Positions 17,398 to 27,226 are shown, counted from the first letter of the stretch. The stretch is DNA of 64,000 nt from Anaerolineae bacterium (GCA_023384415.1 JAHDWJ010000007.1:62001-126000); one strand, 5' to 3'. Translations and numbers: made by a program. Notes: generated from the letters alone by a model not told the origin.

Positions 17398-18630
17398 TCA
17401 ACCATTAACAATTAGATCGGTGATTTCTCCGGCGGCGGCGGCGGCCGCCACGACGGCCGGCGAGGCCAGGTAAATCTCAGCATTGGGGTTGCCCATGCGG
17501 CCGCGGAAGTTACGATTGGCCGTTGAGATCACCACTTCCCCATCCCCTGGTACGCCCAGGTGGGTACCAACACAGGGGCCGCAGCCAGAGGTGATGAAGG
17601 TGGCCCCGGCCTGGGAAAGGATGGCGATGGTACCATCTTGTAAGGCCTGATTAAATACCTGTTTGGACGCGGCCGCAACCAGCAGCCGGGTGTGGGGGGC
17701 AATGCGGCGGCCTTTGAGGACAGCGGCCGCGGCCTGCAAATCTTCTAACCGGCTGTTGGTACATGAGCCGATAAAGGCCGTGTCAATTTTTCGCCCTAGC
17801 ACCGCATCAATAGCCACCACCTTATCGGGTGAATGGGGGATGGCTATCTGAGGGCGCAGGGTGGAGATGTCTAAGGTGAGGGTAGTGCGGTAAGCTGCGG
17901 CCGCGTCTGGCCAGATAGGGGTAAAGGGGTACGGCAGGGTCAGCCCGGTCATCTCTACCAGAGCCGTTTTCCCCCCCATTTCCGCCACCATATTGGCCAA
18001 CGTCATCCGGCTGGCCAGGGTGAGCGAGGGGATGGCCGTGCCCGTAAAGACAACCGCCTCATAGGTAGCCCCAGCGATACCCACCTGGCCTACGAGATGC
18101 AAAATCACATCTTTTGCCGTCACTCCTGGGGAAAGCTGTCCATTTAGCTCAATTTTGAGGGATTGGGGCACTTTCAGCCACGTCTTCCCTGTCAGCCAGA
18201 CGGCTGCCAAATCGGTAGAGCCTACACCAACGGCAAACGCCCCCAACGCCCCATAGGTAGGGGTATGGGAATCAGCCCCCAGGAAAATATCGCCAGGGCG
18301 GACGTGCCCATTGTCCACCATTAGTTGGTGGCAAATCCCTTCCCCCACATCATAAAGGCGGCAACCCATTTCCTGGGCAAACGCTCGCATCAGTTTGTGT
18401 AAATTGGCGATGCGCTCATTGGGGGGGGGAGAAGCATGGTCAATGACCAGCGAGACCCGCGCCGGGTCCCACAGCCGCGCCCCCCCCATCTCCCGGAACG
18501 CTTTGATGGCTAATGGGGCGGTGGTATCGGTCGCCATGACGCCATCTACGGGGACCATGTGAACTTCTCCGGCGTGTACCGGCTCGCCCACATGGTTGGC
18601 AATTATTTTTTCGGCAACAGTGTAACCCAT
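17398..18630 (-). CDS. Aconitase-family 3-isopropylmalate/homoaconitate dehydratase large subunit-like
   Basis: This 410-residue protein matches the short (archaeal/LeuC2-HacA-like) large subunits. It has the substrate-loop motif LGADSHTPTYGALGAFAVGVG and three [4Fe-4S] cysteines in FIGSCTNSR and TSGCGPCVG. Such subunits isomerise hydroxy-acids together with a separate small (swivel) subunit. No leuD-like gene is beside it, which is unusual. It is downstream of the flavin reductase-HMG-CoA lyase fusion with a 51-bp gap, so a shared transcript is likely and the true substrate may be a catabolic intermediate rather than isopropylmalate. Confidence 0.8.
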   Translation of the reverse strand: MGYTVAEKIIANHVGEPVHAGEVHMVPVDGVMATDTTAPLAIKAFREMGGARLWDPARVSLVIDHASPPPNERIANLHKLMRAFAQEMGCRLYDVGEGICHQLMVDNGHVRPGDIFLGADSHTPTYGALGAFAVGVGSTDLAAVWLTGKTWLKVPQSLKIELNGQLSPGVTAKDVILHLVGQVGIAGATYEAVVFTGTAIPSLTLASRMTLANMVAEMGGKTALVEMTGLTLPYPFTPIWPDAAAAYRTTLTLDISTLRPQIAIPHSPDKVVAIDAVLGRKIDTAFIGSCTNSRLEDLQAAAAVLKGRRIAPHTRLLVAAASKQVFNQALQDGTIAILSQAGATFITSGCGPCVGTHLGVPGDGEVVISTANRNFRGRMGNPNAEIYLASPAVVAAAAAAGEITDLIVNG

Positions 18631-18681
18631 GAGTGCTATAGGATGAAGAGCGAAAACGCTTTGTCTGTCTTCGATCTTTCG

Positions 18682-20064
18682 TTATTCCTCTAATTGATAA
18701 ATTTTACCCGGCAGCTCTTGCTCTAAAAAGGCGGCTATCTGACGGGACGCGGCCGCGACCCCTTTTATATCCACCCCAGTCCCAATACCCATCTGATGCA
18801 GCATATAAGCTGTATCCTCGGTGGGGATATTCCCTTTGGCCCCGGCAATGAACGGGCAGCCGCCCAGGCCACCAAATGAGGTATCAAAATGGGTGATGCC
18901 GCTCTTCAAGGCAGAGAGACCATTGGCCAGCCCCATCCCTCGCGTATCATGCAGGTGGAGTACCACCGGCGTTGGCCCGGCCAGGGGGAGTATTTCTTGC
19001 ACCAGGCGGCGCACCTGGTTGGGGTTGCCCAGCCCGGCCGAATCGGCCAGGGAGAGTTCATCTACCCCCAGGGCTAAGAATTGGCGGGCCATTTGCACCA
19101 CCTTATTTCGCTCGATCTCCCCTTCATAAACACAGCCGAAGGCCGTTTGCACCCCACCCCGTACCGTCATGCCCCGCTCATGGGCATAGGCGACCATGGC
19201 CGCCATTTGTTCCATTCCCTGGGCAATAGTGTAGTTGGCATTTTTCTGGCTTAACGTCTCGCTGGCGGGCACGCCCATATCTACATGGGTGAGGCCGGCC
19301 GCATAAGCCCGCTCTAACCCTTTCATATTCAGGACCAGGGCGTTATAAACCACCCCTTCAACCTGGGGCAGTTGGGCGCATACCTGCTCGGCATCAGCCA
19401 TCTGGGGCACCAGCCGGGGATGCACGAAGGAGGTGACCTGGATGCGTTTGAGGCCCGCGGCCGCCATCTGCCGGATCATCTCTACCTTGAGGGATGTAGG
19501 TACAAATTTAGCCTGGGTTTGCAGGCCATCACGCGGGCCCACTTCGATGAGGGTCGCGGCCGCAGGCAGGGTTGGCTCGGCCAATGATTCACTGCGCCGC
19601 CACAACCGGTTGTGGTACAGCAAGGGGATATCCGTTTCGCCAGCATACACATCTTGCACTTGCCCCACAAAAATCGTGTGATCTCCCCCATCATAACTGG
19701 CCCAGACGGTGCAATCTACCCAGGCCAGGCAGTCAGGCAAAAGGGGGCAGCCGGTCACGGAGCTGGTTATTTTCAATCCGGCAAAGCGGTCGGCAACTCC
19801 TGGTACCATCCCGGCGAAGCGCATACCCAACTCCTGTTGATAGGCACTCAGCACATTGACGGCAAAAACGCCGCTCTCCTCAATGACCCGGTGGGTAAAC
19901 AGCCGCTTACTCAGGCTCACCAACACCAGGGGCGGCTCCAGGCTCAGGCTGCTAAAGGAGCTGGCGGTAATGCCAATGGGCTGCCTCTGGTGCAGGGTAG
20001 TCACGACGGTGACGCCGCTGGCAAATAAAGACATCGCTTGTTTGAATGAATCGGGATTGATCAT
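18682..20064 (-). CDS. Flavin reductase-HMG-CoA lyase fusion protein
   Basis: One uninterrupted frame joins two domains. Residues 1 to about 165 are a flavin reductase-like FMN-binding split barrel (SFKQAMSLFASGVTVVTTLH, GITASSFSSLSLEPPLVLVS). Residues about 170-460 are a full HMG-CoA lyase/DRE-TIM metallolyase: EVGPRDGLQ with catalytic Arg-Asp, HLHDTRGMG with metal-binding His, and GLGGCPFIAGAKGN with the catalytic-loop Cys. The junction (RRSESLAEP-TLPAAATLIEVG) has no linker to spare. HMG-CoA lyase ends leucine degradation. I chose the ATG at 20064 because the 34 residues before it are not flavin-reductase-like. A palindromic operator candidate lies 58 bp upstream. Confidence 0.85.
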   Translation of the reverse strand: MINPDSFKQAMSLFASGVTVVTTLHQRQPIGITASSFSSLSLEPPLVLVSLSKRLFTHRVIEESGVFAVNVLSAYQQELGMRFAGMVPGVADRFAGLKITSSVTGCPLLPDCLAWVDCTVWASYDGGDHTIFVGQVQDVYAGETDIPLLYHNRLWRRSESLAEPTLPAAATLIEVGPRDGLQTQAKFVPTSLKVEMIRQMAAAGLKRIQVTSFVHPRLVPQMADAEQVCAQLPQVEGVVYNALVLNMKGLERAYAAGLTHVDMGVPASETLSQKNANYTIAQGMEQMAAMVAYAHERGMTVRGGVQTAFGCVYEGEIERNKVVQMARQFLALGVDELSLADSAGLGNPNQVRRLVQEILPLAGPTPVVLHLHDTRGMGLANGLSALKSGITHFDTSFGGLGGCPFIAGAKGNIPTEDTAYMLHQMGIGTGVDIKGVAAASRQIAAFLEQELPGKIYQLEE

Positions 20065-20121
20065 AGGGGGTGAGGGGGTGAGGACATGCTTCCACCCTTC
20101 GTATTCTGTCTTTTCATTACA

Positions 20122-20135
20122 AATGTTATAACAAT
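20122..20135. promoter_or_regulatory. Operator candidate AATGTTATAACAAT
   Basis: This site matches the perfect palindrome at 9153-9166 in 13 of 14 positions and keeps the core TGTTATAACA (20124-20133) intact. It lies upstream of the flavin reductase-HMG-CoA lyase start. No convincing -35/-10 pair is visible around it. Confidence 0.5.
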
Positions 20136-20216
20136 GTAATATTACTACATATCGTTGCAGGCGCAAGATAAAGATAAGCCAATTGAGGGCGATAGGTATT
20201 AGGGTGAATGGCAGCT

Positions 20217-21407
20217 TTAAGGGACAGCGGCCGCATCCCGATACGGCTCGGTGATGATTTCGACGGTGCTAACTGCGGCCGCAGTCACCTCCACCATCTG
20301 CCGATAAGAGACCCCCTGCACCGTCACAAACAGTTCATATCGCCCCGGCCGCAAATCGGCTAGAACGAAATTTTCCGCCCACCCTTCATCCGGGTTGATC
20401 AAGTTGAGCGGATCGCCCAGGTAGCTCCAGGTCCGAACCGGCTCCTCGGTGCTGTTCTCTGGGGAGCGGCCCACCGCTTCGATGGTTACTCCCTGCCAGG
20501 GGCGCCCTTCCGGGTCTAGCAGCCGCCCGGCAATGACCCCCCGCGTATCGCCCGGATAAAACCAGAGCATGGGGTTGCGGGTGGCCCCGAATTCGTTATG
20601 CCCCACCCGTATTTCCAGATGGAGATGGGGTAATAAGGCGGCGCCCCCTTTGCCGATTTCGGCCACCGGTTCTCCCCGGTAGACGCGCTGCCCAACTTCC
20701 ACGACGATGTTTTGCACGTGGCCGTAGAGCAGGAAAACCGGCTCCCCCTGCCACAAGCTATCTAGCTGGATGACGACTAAATGGCCGTACCAGTCGCAGC
20801 GCCAGCCGTACAGCTCGTTGTAATCTTCCCCGGCGGTGACGATGGTGCCATCTGCGGCCGCGAGCAAAATGGTCCCTTGTGCTTCAACCACATCTACCCC
20901 ATTGTGCAGCAAATAGGTGTACGCATCCCAGCCGTAAGGGAACCAACCGTTGGTGACAAAGCGGCCTGTGCCCGGCAGCGGCCGCTGTAACCAGAAATGG
21001 GGTTCAGCGGCCGCAGCATCAGGAGTAGGCCAGGGTGCGGCCGCTAAAAAATGGCGCCGGTAAGTTGGTTTTTCTGGGGCCGGGTCGGGGCAGCGGCGGC
21101 TAAGCGGCACTGGGCCAGGGGTCAGGGTGGGAGTCACCGATGGGGTCAGGGTGGGGGTTGCGGTGGGAGTGGGAGTTGTCGTCGGTGAGGCGGTCCAGGT
21201 TGGGGTGGGGGTTGCCGATGGGGTGACAGTGGGGATGGGGGTGAAGGTGATGAGGGGAGGAGTGGGGGAGTTGGCGAGGGAGGGGGTTGGTAAGGGAGCA
21301 GAGGGTGAGGGATTGAACGCGGCCGCGTCTCCATTTATCTCTGGTCGGCAGCCAACCAGGATTAACAGCAGCACTCCCCAAAATATATAAACCCGTAACC
21401 AACCCAT
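20217..21407 (-). CDS. M23-family metallopeptidase-like lipoprotein
   Basis: This 396-residue protein has a lipoprotein signal (LLLILVGC lipobox) and a Pro/Thr-rich tether of about 80 residues. A LytM/M23 domain follows, with zinc-ligand motifs HNGVD and HLHLEI and the active-site region LLYGHVQNI. A C-terminal beta-sandwich resembling a carboxypeptidase regulatory-like domain comes last (GRLLDPEGRPWQGVTIEAVG). M23 enzymes cleave peptidoglycan cross-links or act as amidase activators. The metal ligands look complete. It is divergent from the macroglobulin gene. Confidence 0.85.
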   Translation of the reverse strand: MGWLRVYIFWGVLLLILVGCRPEINGDAAAFNPSPSAPLPTPSLANSPTPPLITFTPIPTVTPSATPTPTWTASPTTTPTPTATPTLTPSVTPTLTPGPVPLSRRCPDPAPEKPTYRRHFLAAAPWPTPDAAAAEPHFWLQRPLPGTGRFVTNGWFPYGWDAYTYLLHNGVDVVEAQGTILLAAADGTIVTAGEDYNELYGWRCDWYGHLVVIQLDSLWQGEPVFLLYGHVQNIVVEVGQRVYRGEPVAEIGKGGAALLPHLHLEIRVGHNEFGATRNPMLWFYPGDTRGVIAGRLLDPEGRPWQGVTIEAVGRSPENSTEEPVRTWSYLGDPLNLINPDEGWAENFVLADLRPGRYELFVTVQGVSYRQMVEVTAAAVSTVEIITEPYRDAAAVP

Positions 21408-21449
21408 ACCCCTAATTGTCTGTCACCCCATCGCCAGCGTCAAACCTCA

Positions 21450-21486
21450 ATAGAATTGACAAATCTTGAAGATTTGTCAATTCTAT
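21450..21486. repeat. Perfect 18-bp-arm palindrome in a divergent spacer
   Basis: ATAGAATTGACAAATCTT (21450-21467) is followed after one base by its exact complement. A close relative occurs at 31211-31243. It lies in the 260-bp spacer between the divergent M23 and macroglobulin genes, so it may be an operator-like site or a small dispersed repeat rather than a terminator. Confidence 0.7.
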
Positions 21487-21667
21487 CTTCCATCGTCAAG
21501 CAGCCGTAGCTTTTGCATCCTTAACCCGTCAATATCCTGGTTGTGCAGTATGGTAAACTGAAAATACCCACAATCCCTAATCAATTTTTGATCGTAACGG
21601 CTGTCCTGACTCTGTTGGATAACAATTACGATGAGATCGAACCTGAAAATTCAAACCGAGGTGTCCC

Positions 21668-24600
21668 ATGAAACGCCCACTGATCGCCATCCTGTTTACT
21701 CTGACTTTTTCCCTCATCATCATTGCTCTGATGCCTGGCCGGCCCACGCTGCCCGGTTCGCCACCCCTGGAGATCAGCGTCAGTGATCAGCCGACGCCAA
21801 CGATGACGGCAACTTTACGGGCCACGTCTACCCCCAAAGCGACCGTTATGCCCGAACCAACGGCACCCGCGGCCGCAGCCTCACCCCCCCGTATTATCCA
21901 GACCCACCCCGTTAGCCCCGTATTGAGTAACCGCCGGCAGCCGTTCCAGATCAATTTTAACCAGGCGATGGACCCGGAAACGGTCGCGGCCGCGCTCACC
22001 ATATCTCCCACCATCCCCTACGACCTGATATGGGATAATCCTTTCACCCTGACCATTGTTCCGCTTACCCCCCTGGCACCGGGCCGCCGCTACCAGTTCA
22101 CCCTGGGTAGAGAAGCCGTCAATGAGCAGGGTATTGGGTTAAACCAGCCCCATACACTCAATTACAGCTTGCGGCCGCTCATCAGCAATCTGTACCTAAA
22201 CCAACCTTCACGAAACGCCTCCGGCCACTCTACTCCCCAACATCTCCGCATCACCTTTGCTTATGACATGGACCAGAAATTGGTCGCGGCCGCTATCCAT
22301 TTCGATCCCCCCCTGCCCGGTGAACTTACCTGGGCCGATGGCCGCACCGCCCGTTATGATCTGAGCCAGCCCCCTGCCCTGGATACTACTTACACCCTCA
22401 CCTTCAATCAGGAACTCCAGGACAGCCAGGGAGAGCCTATCGCCCTGAACGAACCGTACACCTTCACCACCCCATCCGGTTTAGTGAGCCACTCCCCCCG
22501 GTCCCGGCAGACCAACGTCAACCCGCTGCTTCCCCTAAACCTGACCTTTGATCGTCCTCTGGCGGCCGCTGATCTGGCTCAGACCATTACCATCACCCCG
22601 GCCATTGCTGGCAATTTCACCATCAGCCAGACCATCATCACCTTCACCCCAAACGATGGCTACTTTGCCCCCACAACCAGCTATCAGGTCAGCATTGCCC
22701 CCACCCTGACCGGCGAAGATGGGGTGCGCTTGCTGGCCCAGCCATACCAATTCAACTTCACTACCAGCCGTTTGCAGCAAACCTTCAACTTTGGTTATGG
22801 TCCACGAGTCCAACTGGTAGACAGCCAGGGGCGCCGGGCCATCCAATTCCAATCCCCCATCCCCATAACCAATGTTAACCTGGATTTCTACCCCTTAACA
22901 CAGAACCAATTCATATCTCGGCTCACTAATCTGCCCGAATGGGGTTGGTATGAAGATTGGGCCATCGCCCATGATGATCTCACTCTCAGCCGCACCCAGG
23001 CCATCACCCAGGTAGCAACCATAGAGGCCCATTCAGGTCTCATTGGGGAGCTGCTTTTACCCGATGATTTACCCGTTGGTCTTTACCTGCTCAATCTCCG
23101 TTCTGGGTATGTTCAGGATCAAATTTTGCTCATCATTAGCCAGAACAGTGTGGTGGCTAAACAGGGAATGCGCCAGATGACTGCCTGGGTCACTAATATT
23201 AACGACCAGCCGGCAGCCGAAGCCGAGGTCGAGATTTTGGCTCAAGATGGGCAGATGATTGCCAGCGGCCGCACCAATAACCTGGGCATCTACAAAACCA
23301 GCCTGGACCCAGCCGGGCCGGCCCCTTACCTGGTCTTGGCTCGCCAGGGAGATGACACTGTTCTTACTGCCCTGCAATGGAATTGGCAAAGTTACGTCAC
23401 CGGCAGTTACTTCTGGTCATTGGCTGACAGCACCCTGCCCTATGCCAGCACCATCTACACCGACCGCCCCATCTACCGCCCCGGCCACACCGTCTATTAC
23501 AAAGCGATTATCCGATCTGATGAAGATGCTATTTTGAGTATGGTTGCCGCTGGCACCCCCATCAATGTCCGCATCTCAGACGCCCGCAACAACACGGTAC
23601 AGCGGGAAACCCTGCTGACCAACGATTTTGGCACCATCAACGGCAGCTTCACCCTGGCCGATGGGGCCATGCTGGGAGAGTATTACCTCACCATCAGCCT
23701 GGGGGAGTACAACAAACGGCAGATGTTTAAGGTGGAAGATTACCGCAAGCCGGAATATGAACTAACTCTGACGACGGACAGCACCGCCTATATTGCCGGG
23801 GATACAGTGACGCTCCAGTTTGCGGCCGCTTACTATTTCGGCGAACCTGTAGCCAACGCCAACGCTACCCTCAAGATCTTTGAGGGCAATACCGGTTACA
23901 ACTATTACGACTATTACGACAGCTATACCCATCGCTCCTGGAGCGAAAGTTACAATCCCAACCCACCCCGAACCCAGACCGCGGCCGATGGCACAGCCCA
24001 ATTTACCTGGCGATCCCCGCTTAGTGAATCCGGCTCTGAGGCTATTTGGGATGGCAATTTGCGCTGGCGTACCTTTGGCCTGGAAGTGACTATAGACGAT
24101 GGCAGCGGTCAGCCGGTCAGCAGCATGGCTGTCATCCGGGTATACAACCGGCAAGCGTTTATTCGGCTGCTCTCCGCCAACCGCTTTGTGTACGCCCCTG
24201 GGGATAGTATCACCCTCCAGGCAGAGATGTTGACCATTGAAGAGGAACCGGTCAGCGGCCGCGCCCTCACCGTTGAGTTGAGCCAATACAGCCGCAGCAG
24301 TTACCGGTACGAGGTAATACGCAGCTTCAATGGGGCAGTGACCGACAGCCGCGGCCGCGCCACCCTCACCCTTTCAATAGACACCCCAGGCTATTACCGG
24401 CTCACCGTGCGTGGGCAGGACGCCCAAGGGCGGGCCATCCATGTTGAACGCTGGCTCTACATTTACCGCCCTGGGGTCAGCAATTGGGCCGAAACCCTGA
24501 CCGCCATCACCATCCACGCCGACGCTGACAGCTACGCCCCTGGAGATATCGCCCAGCTTACCATCGAATCGGGCTGGGCGGGGCCGGCTCTGCTCACCTT

Positions 24601-27226
24601 TGAGCGGGCCACCACCCGCCGGGAGATGATGATCACCCTGACGCCCCCCTTGACCATCGTGGACATTCCCATCCAGGCGGATGATGTGCCCAATATTTTT
24701 GTGACGGTGAATGCCTGGCGGCCGCAAGATACTCACCTGGTGGAAGATATGTACACCAGCAAACCGGACAGTCAGCTGGCACAAACCACCCTGAACCTGA
24801 GCATCCCCCCCACCGCCCAAACCCTCAATGTCACCATCATCCCAGATCGGGAAGTGGCTGGCCCCAACCAGGAGTTGTCGGTAGCGGTGCGTGTAACCAA
24901 CCAGCAGGGGGTGCCCGTCTCGGCCGAGCTTTCCCTGGCTATGGTAGATGAAGCGATTTTTGCCCTCAGCCAGGACCTCTCCGGGCCACTACTGCAAGCG
25001 TTTTACTTCCCGCGGCGCAAAGCTATTACCACCTATGATGCCTTCCGACCCGTCCGTTACCTCTGGGGCGGGGGTATGGGGGGAGGGGGTGGCGGTGATG
25101 GCTGGTTTGGAGACACCCCCCGGTCTGATTTCCGGGATACCGCCTATTGGTTCCCGGCCCTGACCACTGATGCCAACGGGGAAGTGACGGTAACGCTGAT
25201 TCTGCCCGATAATTTGACCAGTTGGCGGTTTACCGCCCGCGCTGTCACCGCCGATACCCAGGTGGGGGAAACCTACATCAATATCATTACGCGGCAAGAT
25301 GTGGTGGTGCGGCCGCAGCTTCCCCGCATCCTCACCACTGGCGATACTGTCCACCTCTCCGCCCTGGTGCAAAATTTCAGCGGCGAGAGCCAGACCTTTA
25401 CCGTTGGTGTCCTCATTCCCCAGCCCCAACCGGAAGCGGGGTCCCCCATCAGCTTCACCAGCCCCATCACCCAGGTTATCACCCTGGCTCCTGGGGCAAC
25501 CCGCATCGTGGGCTGGCAGGCTGAGGCCATCGGCCTGGGGTCGGCAGAGCTGATTTTTTACGCCGAAAACCAGAGCGAAGGGCCGGGGGATGCCATTGCC
25601 TTGAGCGTCCCGGTGCGGCCGCTGGCTTTGCCTGATGTGACCGCCCTGGTAGGCCAGTTCACCAGCAGTGCCACCAATGTCATCCTCTGGCCAGATGGGG
25701 CCTTGCCCAACAGCACCGTGCGCGTTGAACTAAGCCGCTCCATTGCCGGGAGTATGCTCAACGGGCTGGAATATCTCACCGGCTTCCCCTATGGTTGTGT
25801 TGAGCAGACGATGAGCCGCGCCCTGCCTACCGCCGTTGTCGCCCGCGCCTTTAACCAGTTAGGGGTCAGCACCCCTGAGCTTGAGGCTGATCTGACGAGC
25901 AAAATTGAGGCCAGTATCCAACGGCTTTATGGCTTACAACATGATGATGGCGGCTGGGGCTGGTGGTACGATGATGACAGCCAGGCGTATCAGACCGCCT
26001 GGGTCCTCTTTGGCCTGGCGACAATTGCTGATGCTGGTTATATGGTGGATGCGGCCGTCATTCAGCGGGCGGCCGATTGGCTCAATGACCATATTACCCA
26101 GATGGATAACCAGACCCGGGCTTACGCGCTGTATAGTTTGGCTATAGCCGGGCATGGCAACGCGGCCGCGACCACCCTTTTGGCCGCCCAGGCCCACAAT
26201 CTGGACAGCTTTAACCAGGCCGCCGTAGCCCTGGCTTTGTGGGAGTTGGGTGAACCAGCGAAGGCCAGAGAAGTGATGGCCCTGCTGGAAGAGCAGGCGG
26301 TGCAATCGGGCAATCGGGTCTATTGGAGCGGCCGCAGCCGGGATGGCAGCTACGATTACAAGCTAATGGCCTCTGATACCCGCACGACCGCCCTGATCCT
26401 GAGTGCCCTGGCCCGTATTCAGCCGGGCAGTTCCCTGGAAACCGGGGCCGTGCGCTGGCTGATGGCCCAACGGGGGGCCAATGGCTGGGGCAATACCAAT
26501 GAGACCAGCTTTGCCATCCTGGGTTTGACCGATCATCTGCTGGCAGCGCGTGCCGCCGGGGGGGAGAGCGGTACCAGCTATGTGATTGAACTGAACGGGG
26601 CGGTTTACCAACAAGGGGAGATCGCTGCTGACCGTCTGGCGGTCACGGTTGATCTGCCCGCTGAGGCCCTCACCGCCGGGAGCAACCAACTGCGTCTGAG
26701 CCACAGCGGCAGCGGCCTGCTCTATTACACCATCGTCGCCCGGACCTATACCGCCGAAACAGACATCGCGGCCGCTGGCCCGGTCGTCGTCACCCGCCGC
26801 TACGTAGACCCCCTCAGCAAACAACCCATCGAAAACCCCCCCATCGGCACATTGGTTGAGGTCATCTTAACCTACACTCTGATGGAACGGCATTATTACC
26901 TGCTGCTAGAAGATCATTTGCCTGGGGGCTTAGAGCCGATTAATGAACGGCTCAACACCAGCAGCCATGAGGGGCAGGGGTGGCCTTATGGCACCCCACG
27001 CACCTATTGGCAAACCTACCAATACAACCAGAAAGAGATTTACGGCGACCGAATCACCTTCTTTATCACCTCAGCCGGGCCTGGCCCCCACACCATCACC
27101 TACCTGGCTCGCGTCACCCAGAGTGGTCAGTTCACCGCCCTGCCCGCCGAACTCTCCGCCATGTATGATGCCACCACCTGGGGCCGTTCTGGCAGTGCAG
27201 CCCTCTTGTTCACTGAGCGAGAGTAA
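21668..27226 (+). CDS. Alpha-2-macroglobulin family protein with thioester
   Basis: This 1852-residue secreted protein begins with a signal or anchor helix and a Pro/Thr linker. Three Ig-like (Big_5-type) domains follow (HPVSPVLSNRRQPFQINFNQ and similar), then MG domains, the family motif YTDRPIYRPGHTVYYK, a Gly-rich bait-like loop (GGGMGGGGGG near residue 1140), the A2M core (LPDNLTSWRFTARAV) and a thioester domain with the intact CVEQ motif (Cys1377 to Gln1380). Bacterial A2Ms trap attacking proteases covalently and often pair with penicillin-binding protein 1C; no pbpC is adjacent here. The extra N-terminal Ig domains make it longer than E. coli YfhM. It is probably surface-exposed. Confidence 0.93.
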   Translation: MKRPLIAILFTLTFSLIIIALMPGRPTLPGSPPLEISVSDQPTPTMTATLRATSTPKATVMPEPTAPAAAASPPRIIQTHPVSPVLSNRRQPFQINFNQAMDPETVAAALTISPTIPYDLIWDNPFTLTIVPLTPLAPGRRYQFTLGREAVNEQGIGLNQPHTLNYSLRPLISNLYLNQPSRNASGHSTPQHLRITFAYDMDQKLVAAAIHFDPPLPGELTWADGRTARYDLSQPPALDTTYTLTFNQELQDSQGEPIALNEPYTFTTPSGLVSHSPRSRQTNVNPLLPLNLTFDRPLAAADLAQTITITPAIAGNFTISQTIITFTPNDGYFAPTTSYQVSIAPTLTGEDGVRLLAQPYQFNFTTSRLQQTFNFGYGPRVQLVDSQGRRAIQFQSPIPITNVNLDFYPLTQNQFISRLTNLPEWGWYEDWAIAHDDLTLSRTQAITQVATIEAHSGLIGELLLPDDLPVGLYLLNLRSGYVQDQILLIISQNSVVAKQGMRQMTAWVTNINDQPAAEAEVEILAQDGQMIASGRTNNLGIYKTSLDPAGPAPYLVLARQGDDTVLTALQWNWQSYVTGSYFWSLADSTLPYASTIYTDRPIYRPGHTVYYKAIIRSDEDAILSMVAAGTPINVRISDARNNTVQRETLLTNDFGTINGSFTLADGAMLGEYYLTISLGEYNKRQMFKVEDYRKPEYELTLTTDSTAYIAGDTVTLQFAAAYYFGEPVANANATLKIFEGNTGYNYYDYYDSYTHRSWSESYNPNPPRTQTAADGTAQFTWRSPLSESGSEAIWDGNLRWRTFGLEVTIDDGSGQPVSSMAVIRVYNRQAFIRLLSANRFVYAPGDSITLQAEMLTIEEEPVSGRALTVELSQYSRSSYRYEVIRSFNGAVTDSRGRATLTLSIDTPGYYRLTVRGQDAQGRAIHVERWLYIYRPGVSNWAETLTAITIHADADSYAPGDIAQLTIESGWAGPALLTFERATTRREMMITLTPPLTIVDIPIQADDVPNIFVTVNAWRPQDTHLVEDMYTSKPDSQLAQTTLNLSIPPTAQTLNVTIIPDREVAGPNQELSVAVRVTNQQGVPVSAELSLAMVDEAIFALSQDLSGPLLQAFYFPRRKAITTYDAFRPVRYLWGGGMGGGGGGDGWFGDTPRSDFRDTAYWFPALTTDANGEVTVTLILPDNLTSWRFTARAVTADTQVGETYINIITRQDVVVRPQLPRILTTGDTVHLSALVQNFSGESQTFTVGVLIPQPQPEAGSPISFTSPITQVITLAPGATRIVGWQAEAIGLGSAELIFYAENQSEGPGDAIALSVPVRPLALPDVTALVGQFTSSATNVILWPDGALPNSTVRVELSRSIAGSMLNGLEYLTGFPYGCVEQTMSRALPTAVVARAFNQLGVSTPELEADLTSKIEASIQRLYGLQHDDGGWGWWYDDDSQAYQTAWVLFGLATIADAGYMVDAAVIQRAADWLNDHITQMDNQTRAYALYSLAIAGHGNAAATTLLAAQAHNLDSFNQAAVALALWELGEPAKAREVMALLEEQAVQSGNRVYWSGRSRDGSYDYKLMASDTRTTALILSALARIQPGSSLETGAVRWLMAQRGANGWGNTNETSFAILGLTDHLLAARAAGGESGTSYVIELNGAVYQQGEIAADRLAVTVDLPAEALTAGSNQLRLSHSGSGLLYYTIVARTYTAETDIAAAGPVVVTRRYVDPLSKQPIENPPIGTLVEVILTYTLMERHYYLLLEDHLPGGLEPINERLNTSSHEGQGWPYGTPRTYWQTYQYNQKEIYGDRITFFITSAGPGPHTITYLARVTQSGQFTALPAELSAMYDATTWGRSGSAALLFTERE

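Noticed and set aside
21146..21390. Long open frames opposite the M23 lipoprotein linker
   Set aside because: They are complements of the Pro/Thr-rich tether and have low complexity.
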